A program made the translations under genes and the position numbers. The notes beneath the pieces were generated by a model that was not told the DNA's origin, made no database searches, and worked only from the letters and a program-made list of their open reading frames with translations. Below, piece by piece: positions 27,217 through 36,378 of a stretch of DNA of 64,000 nt (positions are counted from its first letter, which is position 1; each line of letters starts with the position of its first letter). This DNA is from Streptomyces justiciae (lineage in GTDB: Bacteria > Actinomycetota > Actinomycetes > Streptomycetales > Streptomycetaceae): NCBI RefSeq assembly GCF_015163075.1, contig NZ_JADDXU010000001.1, positions 558,001 through 622,000 of the forward strand, in the 5' to 3' direction.

Positions 27217-27803
27217 CTCTTTCGATTTCCGGCTCCTGGGTGCATGAGCCGAAGGTCTTCCCCGACGGCCGGGGCAGCTTCCACGAGTGGTTCAAGGCCC
27301 CCCTCTTCACCGAGGCGGCCGGCCATCCGCTCACCCTCGCCCAGGCCAACATGTCCGTCTCCAGCCGGGGCACCCTGCGCGGCATCCACTTCGCGGACGT
27401 GCCGCCCGGACAGGCCAAGTACGTCAAGTGCGTGCGCGGCGCGGTCCTCGACGTGATCGTGGACATCCGGGTCGGCTCGCCCACCTTCGGCCGGTGGGAG
27501 ATCGTCCGCCTCGACGACCAGGACCACCACGCCGTCTACCTCTCCGAGGGCCTCGGCCACGGCTTCATGGCGCTGACCGACGACGCGACCGTGGTCTACC
27601 TGTGCTCCGAGGGCTACGCCCCCGAGCGGGAGCACGGCATCCACCCGCTCGACCCGGAGCTCGGCATCGAGTGGCCCGCCGACCTCGCCCCGCTGCTGTC
27701 CGCCAAGGACGAGCAGGCGCCGAGCCTCGCGGAGGCCCGTGAGCAGGGGCTGCTGCCCTCGTACGAGGAGTGCGTGGCGTACCGGGAGGGTCTCGGCAGG
27801 TGA
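27210..27803 (+). CDS. rfbC: dTDP-4-dehydrorhamnose 3,5-epimerase
   Basis: Cupin-fold epimerase (197 residues) that converts dTDP-4-keto-6-deoxyglucose to the L-lyxo form. Visible RmlC features are the GRGSFHEWF start, GTLRGIHF with the catalytic His, the KYVKCVRGAVLDVIVDIR strand region and LGHGFMAL. Length is slightly above the usual ~185 because of a polar C-terminal tail. Start: ATG at 27210 with GAGGAC 5-9 nt upstream; the GTG at 27207 is also in frame. Its initiation region is the second copy of a local duplication. It completes the RmlABCD set in this operon. Confidence 0.94.
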   Translation: MRPLSISGSWVHEPKVFPDGRGSFHEWFKAPLFTEAAGHPLTLAQANMSVSSRGTLRGIHFADVPPGQAKYVKCVRGAVLDVIVDIRVGSPTFGRWEIVRLDDQDHHAVYLSEGLGHGFMALTDDATVVYLCSEGYAPEREHGIHPLDPELGIEWPADLAPLLSAKDEQAPSLAEAREQGLLPSYEECVAYREGLGR

Positions 27804-27819
27804 CCGGGACGGGGCCGGT

Positions 27820-27849
27820 TTGACCCGTTCGGCAGCGGCCCCGTAACCT
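27820..27849 (+). promoter_or_regulatory. Candidate HrdB-type promoter of rplU-rpmA
   Basis: TTGACC (27820-27825) and TAACCT (27844-27849) separated by 18 bp, 146 nt before the rplU start. This is close to the principal-sigma consensus of Streptomyces and leaves a leader of about 140 nt. Confidence 0.5.
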
Positions 27850-27902
27850 TGACCCTCGGCGTGTCCTTGGATATGGGCGCGCCACATCCCCGTAAACCTC
27901 AT

Positions 27903-27929
27903 CCTCTCGGGCCTTGCGGCCGGGAGAGG
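27903..27929 (+). promoter_or_regulatory. Hairpin in rplU leader (possible L21 autoregulatory leader)
   Basis: CCTCTC-g-GGCC (27903-27913), loop TTGC, GGCC-gg-GAGAGG (27918-27929): a 10-bp stem with a small internal loop in the long untranslated leader of the L21-L27 operon. Ribosomal-protein leaders of this kind can bind the encoded protein (established for other systems); for this one it is an inference. Confidence 0.3.
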
Positions 27930-27994
27930 CCGCTCGTTCTGCCGGGCGGCTGGACTGCGGGGGTGCCGTTCCCGAGCGAGAGAGTGAGATCCGC

Positions 27995-28315
27995 GTGTAC
28001 GCCATCGTGCGCAGCGGTGGTCGCCAGCACAAGGTTGCTGTCGGCGACATCGTTGAGGTTGACAAGATTTCCACCGCCCAGGTTGGCGACACGGTCGAGC
28101 TCTCGACCCTGCTCGTTGTCGACGGCGACGCTGTGACCAGCGACCCGTGGGTGCTGGCCGGCATCAAGGTCCAGGCCGAGGTCGTGGACCACCACAAGGG
28201 CCAGAAGATCGACATTCTGCGCTACAAGAACAAGACCGGTTACCGCCGTCGCCAGGGCCACCGCCAGCAGTACACGGCGATCAAGGTCACTGAGATCCCC
28301 ACGGCTGCGAAGTAA
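27995..28315 (+). CDS. rplU: 50S ribosomal protein L21
   Basis: Large-subunit ribosomal protein bL21, 106 residues, normal length. It begins [13 protein letters not shown], the family hallmark, and ends with the basic [15 protein letters not shown] segment that contacts 23S rRNA. Start: GTG at 27995; longer in-frame extensions upstream do not resemble the family. Third-base usage is less extreme than in neighbours (more T-ending GTT/GCT codons), as expected for a highly expressed gene. It is co-transcribed with rpmA 14 nt downstream. Confidence 0.96.
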   Translation: MYAIVRSGGRQHKVAVGDIVEVDKISTAQVGDTVELSTLLVVDGDAVTSDPWVLAGIKVQAEVVDHHKGQKIDILRYKNKTGYRRRQGHRQQYTAIKVTEIPTAAK

Positions 28316-28329
28316 GGGACTGAGGAGAA

Positions 28330-28584
28330 ATGGCACACAAGAAGGGCGCATCGTCCACCCGGAACGGTCGCGACTCCAACGCCCAGCGGCTCGGCGTGAA
28401 GCGCTTCGGCGGTCAGGTCGTTTCCGCTGGTGAGATCCTCGTCCGCCAGCGCGGCACGCACTTCCACCCCGGCGCGGGCGTCGGCCGTGGCGGCGACGAC
28501 ACGCTGTTCGCGCTGAACGCTGGTGCGGTGCAGTTCGGTACGCACCGTGGCCGCAAGGTCGTGAACATCGTTCCGGTCGCCTGA
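28330..28584 (+). CDS. rpmA: 50S ribosomal protein L27
   Basis: Ribosomal protein bL27, 84 residues, whose N-terminus reaches the peptidyl-transferase centre. The sequence [16 protein letters not shown] is diagnostic, with no N-terminal extension of the kind that needs processing in Firmicutes. It has a clear GAGGAG ribosome site and lies 14 nt after rplU. A terminator-like hairpin follows before obgE, giving partial separation of the third gene of this classic rplU-rpmA-obg set. Confidence 0.97.
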   Translation: MAHKKGASSTRNGRDSNAQRLGVKRFGGQVVSAGEILVRQRGTHFHPGAGVGRGGDDTLFALNAGAVQFGTHRGRKVVNIVPVA

Positions 28585-28611
28585 ACCAGGCACTGATCGG
28601 AAGCTTTCGCG

Positions 28612-28653
28612 AGGCGGACCTCACTTCCCTTCCGGGAAGGCGGGTCCGCCTTT
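28612..28653 (+). terminator. Hairpin between rpmA and obgE
   Basis: Outer stem AGGCGGAC (28612-28619) with GTCCGCCT (28644-28651), inner CTTCCC/GGGAAG stem, then a short TTT. It could terminate or attenuate read-through into obgE. A T/A-rich stretch 15-30 nt downstream may carry an obgE promoter. Confidence 0.6.
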
Positions 28654-28701
28654 CGCGTGTTACGTAGTTAAGTATTCGTACGTCTCTGGAGGCACCGAAC
28701 C

Positions 28702-30147
28702 ATGACCACCTTCGTGGACCGCGTCGAACTGCATGTCGCCGCGGGTAACGGAGGTCACGGCTGTGCCTCCGTTCACCGGGAGAAGTTCAAGCCGCTCGGC
28801 GGACCCGACGGCGGCAACGGCGGGCGCGGCGGCGATGTGATCCTCACCGTCGACCAGTCCGTGACCACGCTGCTCGAGTACCACCACTCCCCGCACCGCA
28901 AGGCCACCAACGGCAAGCCCGGTGAGGGCGGCAACCGCTCCGGCAAGGACGGCCAGGACCTGGTCCTGTTCGTGCCGGACGGCACCGTCGTCCAGGACAA
29001 GGCGGGCAACGTCCTCGCCGACCTGGTCGGGCACGGCACCTCCTACGTCGCCGCCCAGGGCGGCCGCGGCGGCCTCGGCAACGCGGCGCTGGCCTCCGCC
29101 CGCCGCAAGGCGCCCGGCTTCGCGCTGCTCGGTGTGCCCGGGGACATGCAGGACATCGTCCTGGAGCTGAAGACCGTCGCCGACGTGGCGCTGGTCGGCT
29201 ACCCGAGCGCCGGCAAGTCCTCGCTGATCTCGGTGCTGAGCGCGGCCAAGCCGAAGATCGCCGACTACCCCTTCACCACCCTGGTCCCGAACCTCGGTGT
29301 GGTCACCGCCGGCTCGACCGTCTACACCATCGCCGACGTGCCCGGCCTGATCCCGGGCGCCAGCCAGGGCAAGGGCCTCGGCCTCGAGTTCCTGCGGCAC
29401 GTGGAGCGGTGCAGCGTGCTGGTGCACGTGCTGGACACGGCGACCCTGGAGTCCGACCGCGACCCCGTCTCCGACCTCGACATCATCGAGGAGGAGCTGC
29501 GGCAGTACGGCGCCGGGCTCGACAAGCGGCCCCGCATGGTCGTCCTCAACAAGATCGACGTCCCGGACGGCAAGGACCTCGCCGAGATGGTCCGCCCGGA
29601 CCTGGAGGCCCGCGGCTACCGCGTCTTCGAGGTGTCCGCCGTGGCCCACATGGGGCTGAAGGAGCTGTCGTACGCGCTGGCCGACGTGGTCGCCAAGGCG
29701 CGGGCCGCGAAGCCGAAGGAAGAGGCGACGCGGATCGTCATCCGGCCGCAGGCCGTCGACGACGCGGGCTTCACCGTCGTCCGCGAGGAGGACGGGCTGT
29801 ACCGGGTGCGCGGCGAGAAGCCCGAACGCTGGGTGCGGCAGACCGACTTCAACAACGACGAGGCCGTCGGCTACCTCGCCGACCGGCTCAACCGCCTCGG
29901 TGTCGAGGAGGAGTTGATGAAGGCGGGCGCCCGCTCCGGTGACGGCGTCGCCATCGGACCTGAGGACAACGCCGTCGTCTTCGACTGGGAGCCGACCGTC
30001 ATGGCCGGTGCCGAGATGCTCGGCCGCCGTGGCGAGGACCACCGCTTCGAGGCCCCGCGTCCGGCCGCCCAGCGCCGCCGCGACAAGCAGGCCGAACGGG
30101 ACGAGTCGGAGCGGGAGTACGACGACTTCGACCCCTTCGAGAAGTAG
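28702..30147 (+). CDS. obgE: Obg-family GTPase (CgtA)
   Basis: Essential ribosome-associated GTPase, 481 residues. The N-terminal Obg domain (about 1-158) is glycine-rich ([10 protein letters not shown] and following). The G domain (about 160-335) has G1 GYPSAGKSS, switch threonines in DYPFTT, G3 DVPGLI and G4 NKID. The C-terminal Obg (OCT) domain (about 350-430) and an acidic, Arg-rich tail complete the Gram-positive-type protein. In Streptomyces, Obg senses GTP and affects the onset of aerial growth (established knowledge). RBS CTGGAGG lies about 9 nt before the ATG. Confidence 0.96.
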   Translation: MTTFVDRVELHVAAGNGGHGCASVHREKFKPLGGPDGGNGGRGGDVILTVDQSVTTLLEYHHSPHRKATNGKPGEGGNRSGKDGQDLVLFVPDGTVVQDKAGNVLADLVGHGTSYVAAQGGRGGLGNAALASARRKAPGFALLGVPGDMQDIVLELKTVADVALVGYPSAGKSSLISVLSAAKPKIADYPFTTLVPNLGVVTAGSTVYTIADVPGLIPGASQGKGLGLEFLRHVERCSVLVHVLDTATLESDRDPVSDLDIIEEELRQYGAGLDKRPRMVVLNKIDVPDGKDLAEMVRPDLEARGYRVFEVSAVAHMGLKELSYALADVVAKARAAKPKEEATRIVIRPQAVDDAGFTVVREEDGLYRVRGEKPERWVRQTDFNNDEAVGYLADRLNRLGVEEELMKAGARSGDGVAIGPEDNAVVFDWEPTVMAGAEMLGRRGEDHRFEAPRPAAQRRRDKQAERDESEREYDDFDPFEK

Positions 30148-30293
30148 CCCTCCGGCAAGGGTTAACGGCAGGAAAAGCCGGGGCCTACGGCAGGGCAACC
30201 AACCGCCGTTCCGGTGTGTCGTACAGGGCAGCACGGATGAGGATCTTGATCCCTCCGCCGTGATCAACTGCCCTTGCGGCCAACGGAGTTCGC

Positions 30294-31700
30294 ATGTCCC
30301 TGCCCAGTCACAGAACCCGGCGCGCCGTCGTCGCGGCGATCAGCCTGATCGCCGCCACCTGCGGCGCCCTGCCCGTCGCCCAGGCGGTCGCTCCGGCGGC
30401 CGGCGTACGGCAGGACTTCAACGGCGACGGCTACGAGGACCTCGCCGTCGCCGCGCCCTACGCGACGGTCGGCGGCAAGGCCAAGGCGGGATACGTCGCC
30501 GTCCTGTTCGGCTCGCCGAGCGGCATCCGGACGGCCTCCAGGAAGGTCTACAGCCAGGCCTCCGCCGGCATCCCCGGTGCCCCCGAGGCCGGTGACCTCT
30601 TCGGCTCCCGGCTGGCCGCGGCCGACCTCGACGGCGACGGGTACACCGACCTGCTCGTGGAGACCCTCGCCGAGCAGTGGCAGCAGGACGGCGTCGAACA
30701 CTCCGGCACCCGGACCGTGCTCTGGGGCGGCCCCGCCGGTCTCACCTCCGGCAAGGTGCTGCCCGCCGAGGGCACCGGCCGCCTCCAGGCCCCGCTCACC
30801 GTCACCGGCGACTTCAACGGCGACGGCCACCAGGACCTGGCCCGCGACGGCCGTATCCTCTTCGGTCCCCTCGGCCGCGACGGACGCCCCGCGGCCACCC
30901 AGGAGAACGCCGCCCTCACCGACGGCGACCTGCTGATCGTCGCCGTGGCCGCCGGCGACACCGACGGCGACGGCACCGACGACCTCGCCATCATCGCCCG
31001 GGAACACGACTGGGACGACGAGACCAACTACGGCAACTACGTCTACTACGCGCACGGCAGCCGCGAAGGCCTGCGCCCCGGCGCCCAGTTGACGGCCCTC
31101 GCCCTGCGCAAGCAGGACGCCATCGCCCTCGGCGACCTCGACGGCGACGGCCGCGCCGACCTGGTCCTCGGCGAGGACGGCCTCCGTGTCGTCCACGCCG
31201 GCCGGCAGGGCCTGCCCGACACCGCACCCCGGATCATCACCCAGGACACCCCGGGCGTGCCCGGCGCCCAGGAGGCCGGGGACCGCTTCGGCTGGACGGT
31301 GTCCATCGGGGACACCAATGGCGACGGGTACGGCGACATCCTCGCCGGCATCCCGGAGGAGGACTTCGGCACACTGAAGAACGCCGGGACCTTCGCCGTC
31401 GTACCCGGCGGACCGGGCGGGGCGACCGGCGCCGGCACCAAGGTCCTCAGCCAGAACACCGCCGGCGTGCCCGGCACCGCCGAGAGCGGTGACCGGTTCG
31501 GCCTGAACGCCACGTTCGTCGACGGCAACGGCGACGGAAGGGCCGAGCCGGTCGTCGCGTCCGTCGCCGAGAACTCCTTCGCGGGCGGCGTCTGGGTCTT
31601 CCCCGGCGGCGCCACGGCCAAGGGTTCCTTCACCTTCGGCGCCGGCACGCTCGGCACGGTCGCGAGCGGCGCCCGGCTGGGCGACCAGTTCCCCCGCTGA
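30294..31700 (+). CDS. Secreted FG-GAP (integrin alpha-like) beta-propeller protein
   Basis: A 468-residue exported protein. A basic N-terminus (SHRTRRAVVAA) and hydrophobic stretch end near AQAVA (about residue 36). Seven Ca-binding D-x-[DN]-x-D-G loops follow at fairly even spacing (for example DFNGDGYED, DLDGDGYTD, DTNGDGYGD, DGNGDGRAE), each in an FG-GAP repeat with 'GDxFG' elements, which predicts a seven-bladed propeller. Function is probably extracellular binding, but the ligand is unknown. RBS GGAG is 8 nt before the ATG. A paralogue with the same seven-loop layout follows 41 nt downstream; both are Asp/Gly/Thr-rich and could be co-transcribed. Enzymatic residues are not evident. Confidence 0.87.
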   Translation: MSLPSHRTRRAVVAAISLIAATCGALPVAQAVAPAAGVRQDFNGDGYEDLAVAAPYATVGGKAKAGYVAVLFGSPSGIRTASRKVYSQASAGIPGAPEAGDLFGSRLAAADLDGDGYTDLLVETLAEQWQQDGVEHSGTRTVLWGGPAGLTSGKVLPAEGTGRLQAPLTVTGDFNGDGHQDLARDGRILFGPLGRDGRPAATQENAALTDGDLLIVAVAAGDTDGDGTDDLAIIAREHDWDDETNYGNYVYYAHGSREGLRPGAQLTALALRKQDAIALGDLDGDGRADLVLGEDGLRVVHAGRQGLPDTAPRIITQDTPGVPGAQEAGDRFGWTVSIGDTNGDGYGDILAGIPEEDFGTLKNAGTFAVVPGGPGGATGAGTKVLSQNTAGVPGTAESGDRFGLNATFVDGNGDGRAEPVVASVAENSFAGGVWVFPGGATAKGSFTFGAGTLGTVASGARLGDQFPR

Positions 31701-31741
31701 CACGCCCTCCACCCCCCTTCACCCCGATCAACCGGAGCATC

Positions 31742-33247
31742 ATGAGCAAGCGCAGGCTCGCCCTCGCGGCGGCCGTGGCGGTCACCGCTGCCCTCACCGT
31801 CCCCGTGGCCGCGCAGGCCGCCGGGGCCGGACCGGCCGCGAGCAGGCTGCACGACGACTTCAACGGCGACGGGTACGACGACCTCGCGGTGGCCGCGCCC
31901 GCGGCGACCGTGGGCGGCAAGGCCAGGGCCGGGTATGTCGCGGTGCTGTACGGGTCGAAGAACGGGCTGACCACCACCGGCCGGAAGGTGTTCACGCAGA
32001 ACACCGCGGGGGTGCCCGGCAGTTCGGAGACGGGCGACGGCTTCGGCTCCGCGCTCGACACCGCCGACCTGGACGGCGACGGCTACGCGGACCTGGTGGT
32101 CGGCGTGGGCGGTGAGGACACCTCGGCCGGTGTCGACGCCGGGCTCGTCGAAGTGGTGTGGGGCGGCGCGAACGGCCTCGCCGGCGGTACGTCCGTGGCG
32201 AGCGGGAAGGCGTACGACCAGCTCGGCGCCAAGGGCCGGCTGACCGTGGGGGACATCGGCGACGACGGCTCCCCGGACGTGGTGACCGTGGCGAACCAGC
32301 ACGATCTGCGGGTCCTCAAGGGCCCGTTCACGCGCGGCGGGGCGAACGGCGGCGAGGCGCTGGTGCCGGACCGGTACGACAGCCGTGTCCTGGACCTGGC
32401 CACCGGTGACGTCAACGGCGACGGCCGCACCGACGTCGTCGGCGCCGAGAACGACGGCGACGAGTTCGACGCGCGCCGGGTCGTGTACTGGCTCGGCAAC
32501 GGGACCGGGCTCAACCCCTTCACGCTGGTGTACGACATCGACGGCGCCGGGCTCCAGGGCGGCGAGAGCCTCGACGTCGGGGACGTGAACCGGGACGGCT
32601 ACGACGACATCGTGGTGGGCCGGGCGATCGACGGCTACGACAGCGACCTCGACACCTACCTCGCCAAGGGCGGCCGGGTCGCCTGGATTCCGGGCACCGC
32701 GGACGGGCCCGACGGCGTGAAGGCGCAGTTCCTCAACCAGGACAGTCCCGGCGTGCCCGGCACCGCCGAGAAGGGCGACCGGTTCGGCACCGACGTACAG
32801 CTCGGGGACGTCGACGGGGACGGTTTCCTGGACGTCCTCACCGGGGTGCCCGGCGAGGACATCGGGTCCGTGACCGACGCCGGTGCCGTGGTAGTGCTGA
32901 GCGGCCGGGCGGACGGGCTGACCGGCGCCGGCTCCCACCAGGTCGTCACGCAGGACACCGGCAACGTGCCCGGCACCGCCGAGAAGGGCGACGCGTTCGG
33001 CACGGCCGTCCACCTCGGGGACGCCAACGGCGACGGACTGGCCGACGTGGCCGTGGGGGCGCCGGGGGAGAACGCGAACACCGGGTTCGTGTGGAGCTTC
33101 CGCTCCCGGGCGTCGTACGTCGTCGAGCCGGGCGGGGTGCCGCTGCCGGCGACGATCGTGGCACCGAACGGCACGACGGCCTTCGGCAACACGCTGCTGG
33201 GGACGACGGCGACGGGGGCGCGGCTCGGCACCGGGTTCGCCTACTGA
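31742..33247 (+). CDS. Second secreted FG-GAP beta-propeller protein
   Basis: A 501-residue paralogue of the preceding gene product. It has a signal peptide (MSKRRLALAAAVAVTAALTV..., cleavage near AQAAG, residue ~27) followed by seven Ca-loop/FG-GAP units (DFNGDGYDD, DLDGDGYAD, a degenerate DIGDDGSPD, DVNGDGRTD, DVNRDGYDD, DVDGDGFLD, DANGDGLAD). The first ~80 mature residues are nearly the same in both proteins, so this is a tandem duplication that diverged in the middle blades. The third loop has lost a canonical Asp/Asn position. It is followed by phoD after 179 bp. Confidence 0.87.
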   Translation: MSKRRLALAAAVAVTAALTVPVAAQAAGAGPAASRLHDDFNGDGYDDLAVAAPAATVGGKARAGYVAVLYGSKNGLTTTGRKVFTQNTAGVPGSSETGDGFGSALDTADLDGDGYADLVVGVGGEDTSAGVDAGLVEVVWGGANGLAGGTSVASGKAYDQLGAKGRLTVGDIGDDGSPDVVTVANQHDLRVLKGPFTRGGANGGEALVPDRYDSRVLDLATGDVNGDGRTDVVGAENDGDEFDARRVVYWLGNGTGLNPFTLVYDIDGAGLQGGESLDVGDVNRDGYDDIVVGRAIDGYDSDLDTYLAKGGRVAWIPGTADGPDGVKAQFLNQDSPGVPGTAEKGDRFGTDVQLGDVDGDGFLDVLTGVPGEDIGSVTDAGAVVVLSGRADGLTGAGSHQVVTQDTGNVPGTAEKGDAFGTAVHLGDANGDGLADVAVGAPGENANTGFVWSFRSRASYVVEPGGVPLPATIVAPNGTTAFGNTLLGTTATGARLGTGFAY

Positions 33248-33340
33248 GCGGAATCGTCTGATCATCCCTCAGACCCGTTGCGGCCACGACGAGTTCGTGT
33301 GCCGTGACGGGTCTCCTGTTGTCTGCCCAGTTGTCATGTG

Positions 33341-33362
33341 CGGGCACCCCGGCGTTCAGCGG
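33341..33362 (+). promoter_or_regulatory. Possible PHO box (PhoP site) upstream of phoD
   Basis: GGGCACC and GTTCAGC appear about 12 nt apart some 65-85 nt upstream of the phoD start. Streptomyces PhoP sites are 11-nt direct repeats beginning GTTCACC (established knowledge); here the first unit matches 5 of 7 and the second 6 of 7. The spacing is slightly off, so this is weak. Confidence 0.25.
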
Positions 33363-33426
33363 GTGGACCGACCCGGAGCATGAGCTTCCCCTGTCCATGA
33401 GGCCAGTGAGGCAAGGGAGTTCGCTG

Positions 33427-34977
33427 ATGACCGGAGCAGTTTCGCCCGACCGCCGCCGCTTTCTGACCGCCGGGGCCGCCGTGCTCGGCGCCGCCGCCTC
33501 CGCCCAGCTGTGGCTCCCGACGGCCGCCCGGGCAGCCGAAACCCCGCTGCCCGACGGGGTGTTCAGCCTCGGCGTGACCTCCGGCGACCCGCTCCCGGAC
33601 GGCATCGTGCTGTGGACACGGCTCGCCCCGGACCCGCTGAACGGGGGCGGGATGCCCGACCGGACGGTCCCGGTGGAGTGGGAGCTCGCCGAGGACGAGC
33701 GCTTCAGAAAGCCCGTCCGCCGCGGCGTCGCCCAGGCCCGGCCCGAGTACGGGCACAGCGTTCACGTGGATGTACGGGGCCTGCGCCCGGGCCGCGCGTA
33801 CTGGTACCGCTTCCGCACCGGCGGCCAGCTCTCCCCGACCGGCCGCACCCGCACCGCCCCGCACCCGCACAGCAAGGGCGGCAGCCTGCGCGTCGCGCTC
33901 GCGTCCTGCCAGAACTGGCAGCACGGCTACTTCACCCCGTACGCCGACATGCTCGCCCAGGACCCCGACTTCGTCCTCTTCGTCGGCGACTACATCTACG
34001 AGTCGACGCCGTCCTCGACGGGCGTGCGCAGGCACGAGGGCACCGGTGAGCCGTACAGCCTGGTCCAGTACCGCAACCGCTACGCCCAGTACCGCACCGA
34101 CCCCGACCTCGCCGCGATGCACGCCAACGCGCCCTGGGTCGTCACCTTCGACGACCACGAGGTCGACAACGACTTCGCCGGCGAGATCCCGCAGGACCCC
34201 GACAAGCAGCCGCATGACGCCTTCGTGGCCCGTCTGACCGCGGCCTACCAGGCGTACTACGAGCACATGCCGGTCCGCGCGACCTCGGTGCCGAACGGGC
34301 CGCACATCCAGATGTACCGGCGCCTGGAGTTCGGCCGGCTGGCCCGGCTCAACGTGCTGGACACCCGGCAGTTCCGCAGCGACCAGGCGACCACGCAGGA
34401 GGGCGCCCAGGACCCGTCGCTCACCATGCTCGGCGCCCGGCAGAAGGAGTGGCTCCTCGACGGGCTGCACGACTCCCCGGCCCGCTGGAACCTCATCGCC
34501 TCGCAGATCATGATGGCCGAGACCGACCTCAAGATCGGCGAGGGCAAGCTCTGGTACTACGACGCCTGGGACGGCTACCAGGCCGAACGCAACGCCCTCA
34601 TGGGGGAGTTCGCCGACGTCCGCAACCCGGTCGTCTTCACCGGCGACCGCCATCTGACGATGATCAGCGACCTCAAGAAGGACTTCGCCGACCCGGACTC
34701 CGACGTCGTCGGCGCCGAGTTCGTCGGCACCTCCATCTCCAGCAACGGCGACCAGGACCAGGCCGCCTTCCACGCCCAGTGGGACCCGCTGATGGCGGAC
34801 AACCCGCACTGGAAGCTGCTCGACGCCCACCGCGGCTACCACCTGTTCGACATCGACAAGCACGGCATCGACGCCCAGGTGAGGGTCGTGGACACGGTCC
34901 GGCAGCCGACGGCGACGGCGAGCACGCTGGCCGCGCTGCGGGTGGAGTCGGGACAGCCGGGCGTCGAACTCGCCTGA
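33427..34977 (+). CDS. phoD: Tat-exported alkaline phosphatase/phosphodiesterase PhoD
   Basis: PhoD-type metallophosphatase of 516 residues. The N-terminus has a twin-arginine signal (DRRRFLTAG) and an Ala-rich hydrophobic core ending ARA-AE. Domain order is an N-terminal Fn3-like PhoD_N region, then the catalytic domain with ASCQNW, FVGDYIYE, FDDHEVDND and FTGDRH, the metal-ligand set of the family. PhoD enzymes release phosphate from phosphodiesters including teichoic acids (family knowledge), which fits the adjacent teichoic-acid-type genes. Start: ATG at 33427 has AAGGGAG 9 nt upstream; in-frame starts further upstream would bury the Tat motif. A GTTCAGC/CACCCCGG-type region at 33341-33362 resembles PHO box units. 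Confidence 0.93.
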   Translation: MTGAVSPDRRRFLTAGAAVLGAAASAQLWLPTAARAAETPLPDGVFSLGVTSGDPLPDGIVLWTRLAPDPLNGGGMPDRTVPVEWELAEDERFRKPVRRGVAQARPEYGHSVHVDVRGLRPGRAYWYRFRTGGQLSPTGRTRTAPHPHSKGGSLRVALASCQNWQHGYFTPYADMLAQDPDFVLFVGDYIYESTPSSTGVRRHEGTGEPYSLVQYRNRYAQYRTDPDLAAMHANAPWVVTFDDHEVDNDFAGEIPQDPDKQPHDAFVARLTAAYQAYYEHMPVRATSVPNGPHIQMYRRLEFGRLARLNVLDTRQFRSDQATTQEGAQDPSLTMLGARQKEWLLDGLHDSPARWNLIASQIMMAETDLKIGEGKLWYYDAWDGYQAERNALMGEFADVRNPVVFTGDRHLTMISDLKKDFADPDSDVVGAEFVGTSISSNGDQDQAAFHAQWDPLMADNPHWKLLDAHRGYHLFDIDKHGIDAQVRVVDTVRQPTATASTLAALRVESGQPGVELA

Positions 34978-35004
34978 CCGGGTGTGAATCCTGTGTGACG
35001 GGAG

Positions 35005-35035
35005 CCTGGGACTCATCTGTGTCCCAGGTCTCTCT
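35005..35035 (+). terminator. Terminator-like hairpin after phoD
   Basis: Perfect 8-bp stem CCTGGGAC / GTCCCAGG with an 8-nt loop, followed by a TCTCTCTC tract, 27 nt after the phoD stop. Confidence 0.55.
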
Positions 35036-35074
35036 CAGCGCAGTCTCAGGAACCCCTCTTACCGTCCCTTAACC

Positions 35075-36256
35075 ATGGAGACGGACTGTACGAGAAGACC
35101 TGAAGGCGTCCCGCCGCTGCCGCCCGGCACCCGCCTGCTGCACATCGGCCCCCACAAGACCGGCACCACGTCGATCCAGGGCGCGATGTTCGCCGCCAAG
35201 GACCGCCTCGGCGAGCACGGCGTCCTGTGGCCCGCCACCACCCGGCACCCGATGGAGGCCGTCCTCGCGGCCTGCGCCCGGCCCGGGATGATGGGCGACG
35301 CCGGGCCCAGCGAGAAGCAGTGGCTGCACCTGGTGGACCGGGTCAACGGCGCCGGGCGGGCCGTCACCTCGGTCATCAGCAGCGAGTTCTTCGCCGACGC
35401 CCCCGACGACGCCACCATCGGGCGGATCGTGGCGCAGCTCGGCGGCGACTCCGTGCACGTCCTGGTCACCCTGCGCCCGCTGGCGAAGATCATGCCCTCG
35501 CAGTGGCAGCAGTACGTGCAGAACGGGCTGCGCATGGGCTACGAGGAGTGGCTGGAGCACATGCTCCGCAAGGCCCCGTACGAGAAGCCCAACCCCAGCT
35601 TCTGGCGCCGGCACCGGCACGACCGGCTGGTCGAGCGCTGGGTCCGGGCGGTCGGCGCCGAGCGGGTCACCGTCGTCGTGGTCGACGACCGCGACCGCGA
35701 CGGGCTGATGCGCACCTTCGAGCAGCTCCTCGGCCTTCCGCAGGGCCTGCTCCAGGAGGTCCCCGACACCGCGAACCGCTCTCTCACTCTCGCCGAGACC
35801 GAAATGCTGCGGAATCTTAATAAGGAATTCCGCGGCAATGGACTCCCCGACGAGCTGTATTCCAAGCTGGTGCGGCACGGCGCGGTGATGCATATGAAGA
35901 ACGCGTGCAGTCCGACCCCGCAGGACGTGAAGATCTGTACCCCGCAGTGGGCCGTCGAGGCGGCCGCGGAGATCGGCGCCGAGATGGCGCGCAGCATCGG
36001 GGCGACGGGCGTACGCGTCCTCGGCGACCCGGCGCTGCTGTCCGCCGTGCCCAAGCCCGGCACCGAGACCCTCGCGGAACCGCGGATCGCTCCCGAGGTG
36101 GCCGCTCAGGCCCTGTACGGGGCGCTCGCGGCGGCCGCCGCCGCGCCGATCCGGAACACCGCCCCGGTCAAGTCCCGGACCGTGCACCAGACCTCGTCCA
36201 GGGAACTCGTGAAAGTGCTCGGCCACCGGTGTCTGAAGCGACTGCGCCGCCGCTGA
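35075..36256 (+). CDS. Sulfotransferase-family protein
   Basis: A 393-residue cytosolic protein of the sulfotransferase superfamily, which move sulfate from PAPS to sugars or other acceptors. The 5'-phosphosulfate loop is HIGPHKTGTTSIQ (about residues 23-35), and the 3'-phosphate-binding segment LRPLAKIMPSQWQQYVQNG starts near residue 133. No signal peptide or membrane helix is seen; the C-terminus is basic. A short stretch near 35800-35850 is A/T-richer than its surroundings. It lies between phoD and the CDP-polyol synthesis gene, so a sulfated wall polymer is conceivable (inference). The acceptor is unknown, and a nucleotide-binding role without sulfate transfer cannot be excluded. Confidence 0.75.
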   Translation: METDCTRRPEGVPPLPPGTRLLHIGPHKTGTTSIQGAMFAAKDRLGEHGVLWPATTRHPMEAVLAACARPGMMGDAGPSEKQWLHLVDRVNGAGRAVTSVISSEFFADAPDDATIGRIVAQLGGDSVHVLVTLRPLAKIMPSQWQQYVQNGLRMGYEEWLEHMLRKAPYEKPNPSFWRRHRHDRLVERWVRAVGAERVTVVVVDDRDRDGLMRTFEQLLGLPQGLLQEVPDTANRSLTLAETEMLRNLNKEFRGNGLPDELYSKLVRHGAVMHMKNACSPTPQDVKICTPQWAVEAAAEIGAEMARSIGATGVRVLGDPALLSAVPKPGTETLAEPRIAPEVAAQALYGALAAAAAAPIRNTAPVKSRTVHQTSSRELVKVLGHRCLKRLRRR

Positions 36257-36310
36257 GCCGGTGTCGGCCCCGACGCCGCTGAGCGGTACGGTCGTCACAC
36301 ACAGCAATAC

Positions 36311-36329
36311 GTAACTCCTGTGGAGTTAC
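36311..36329. promoter_or_regulatory. Palindrome GTAACTCC-TGT-GGAGTTAC
   Basis: Perfect 8-bp inverted repeat with a 3-nt centre, flanked on both sides by ACAGCAAT (36301-36308 and 36332-36339). It lies 168 nt before the start of the cytidylyltransferase/SDR fusion gene. A dimeric-regulator operator is likely in form; the regulator is unknown. Confidence 0.45.
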
Positions 36330-36378
36330 TCACAGCAATTCCAGGGTGCTCACCACAACGGTCTCCTCAATCACCAGG

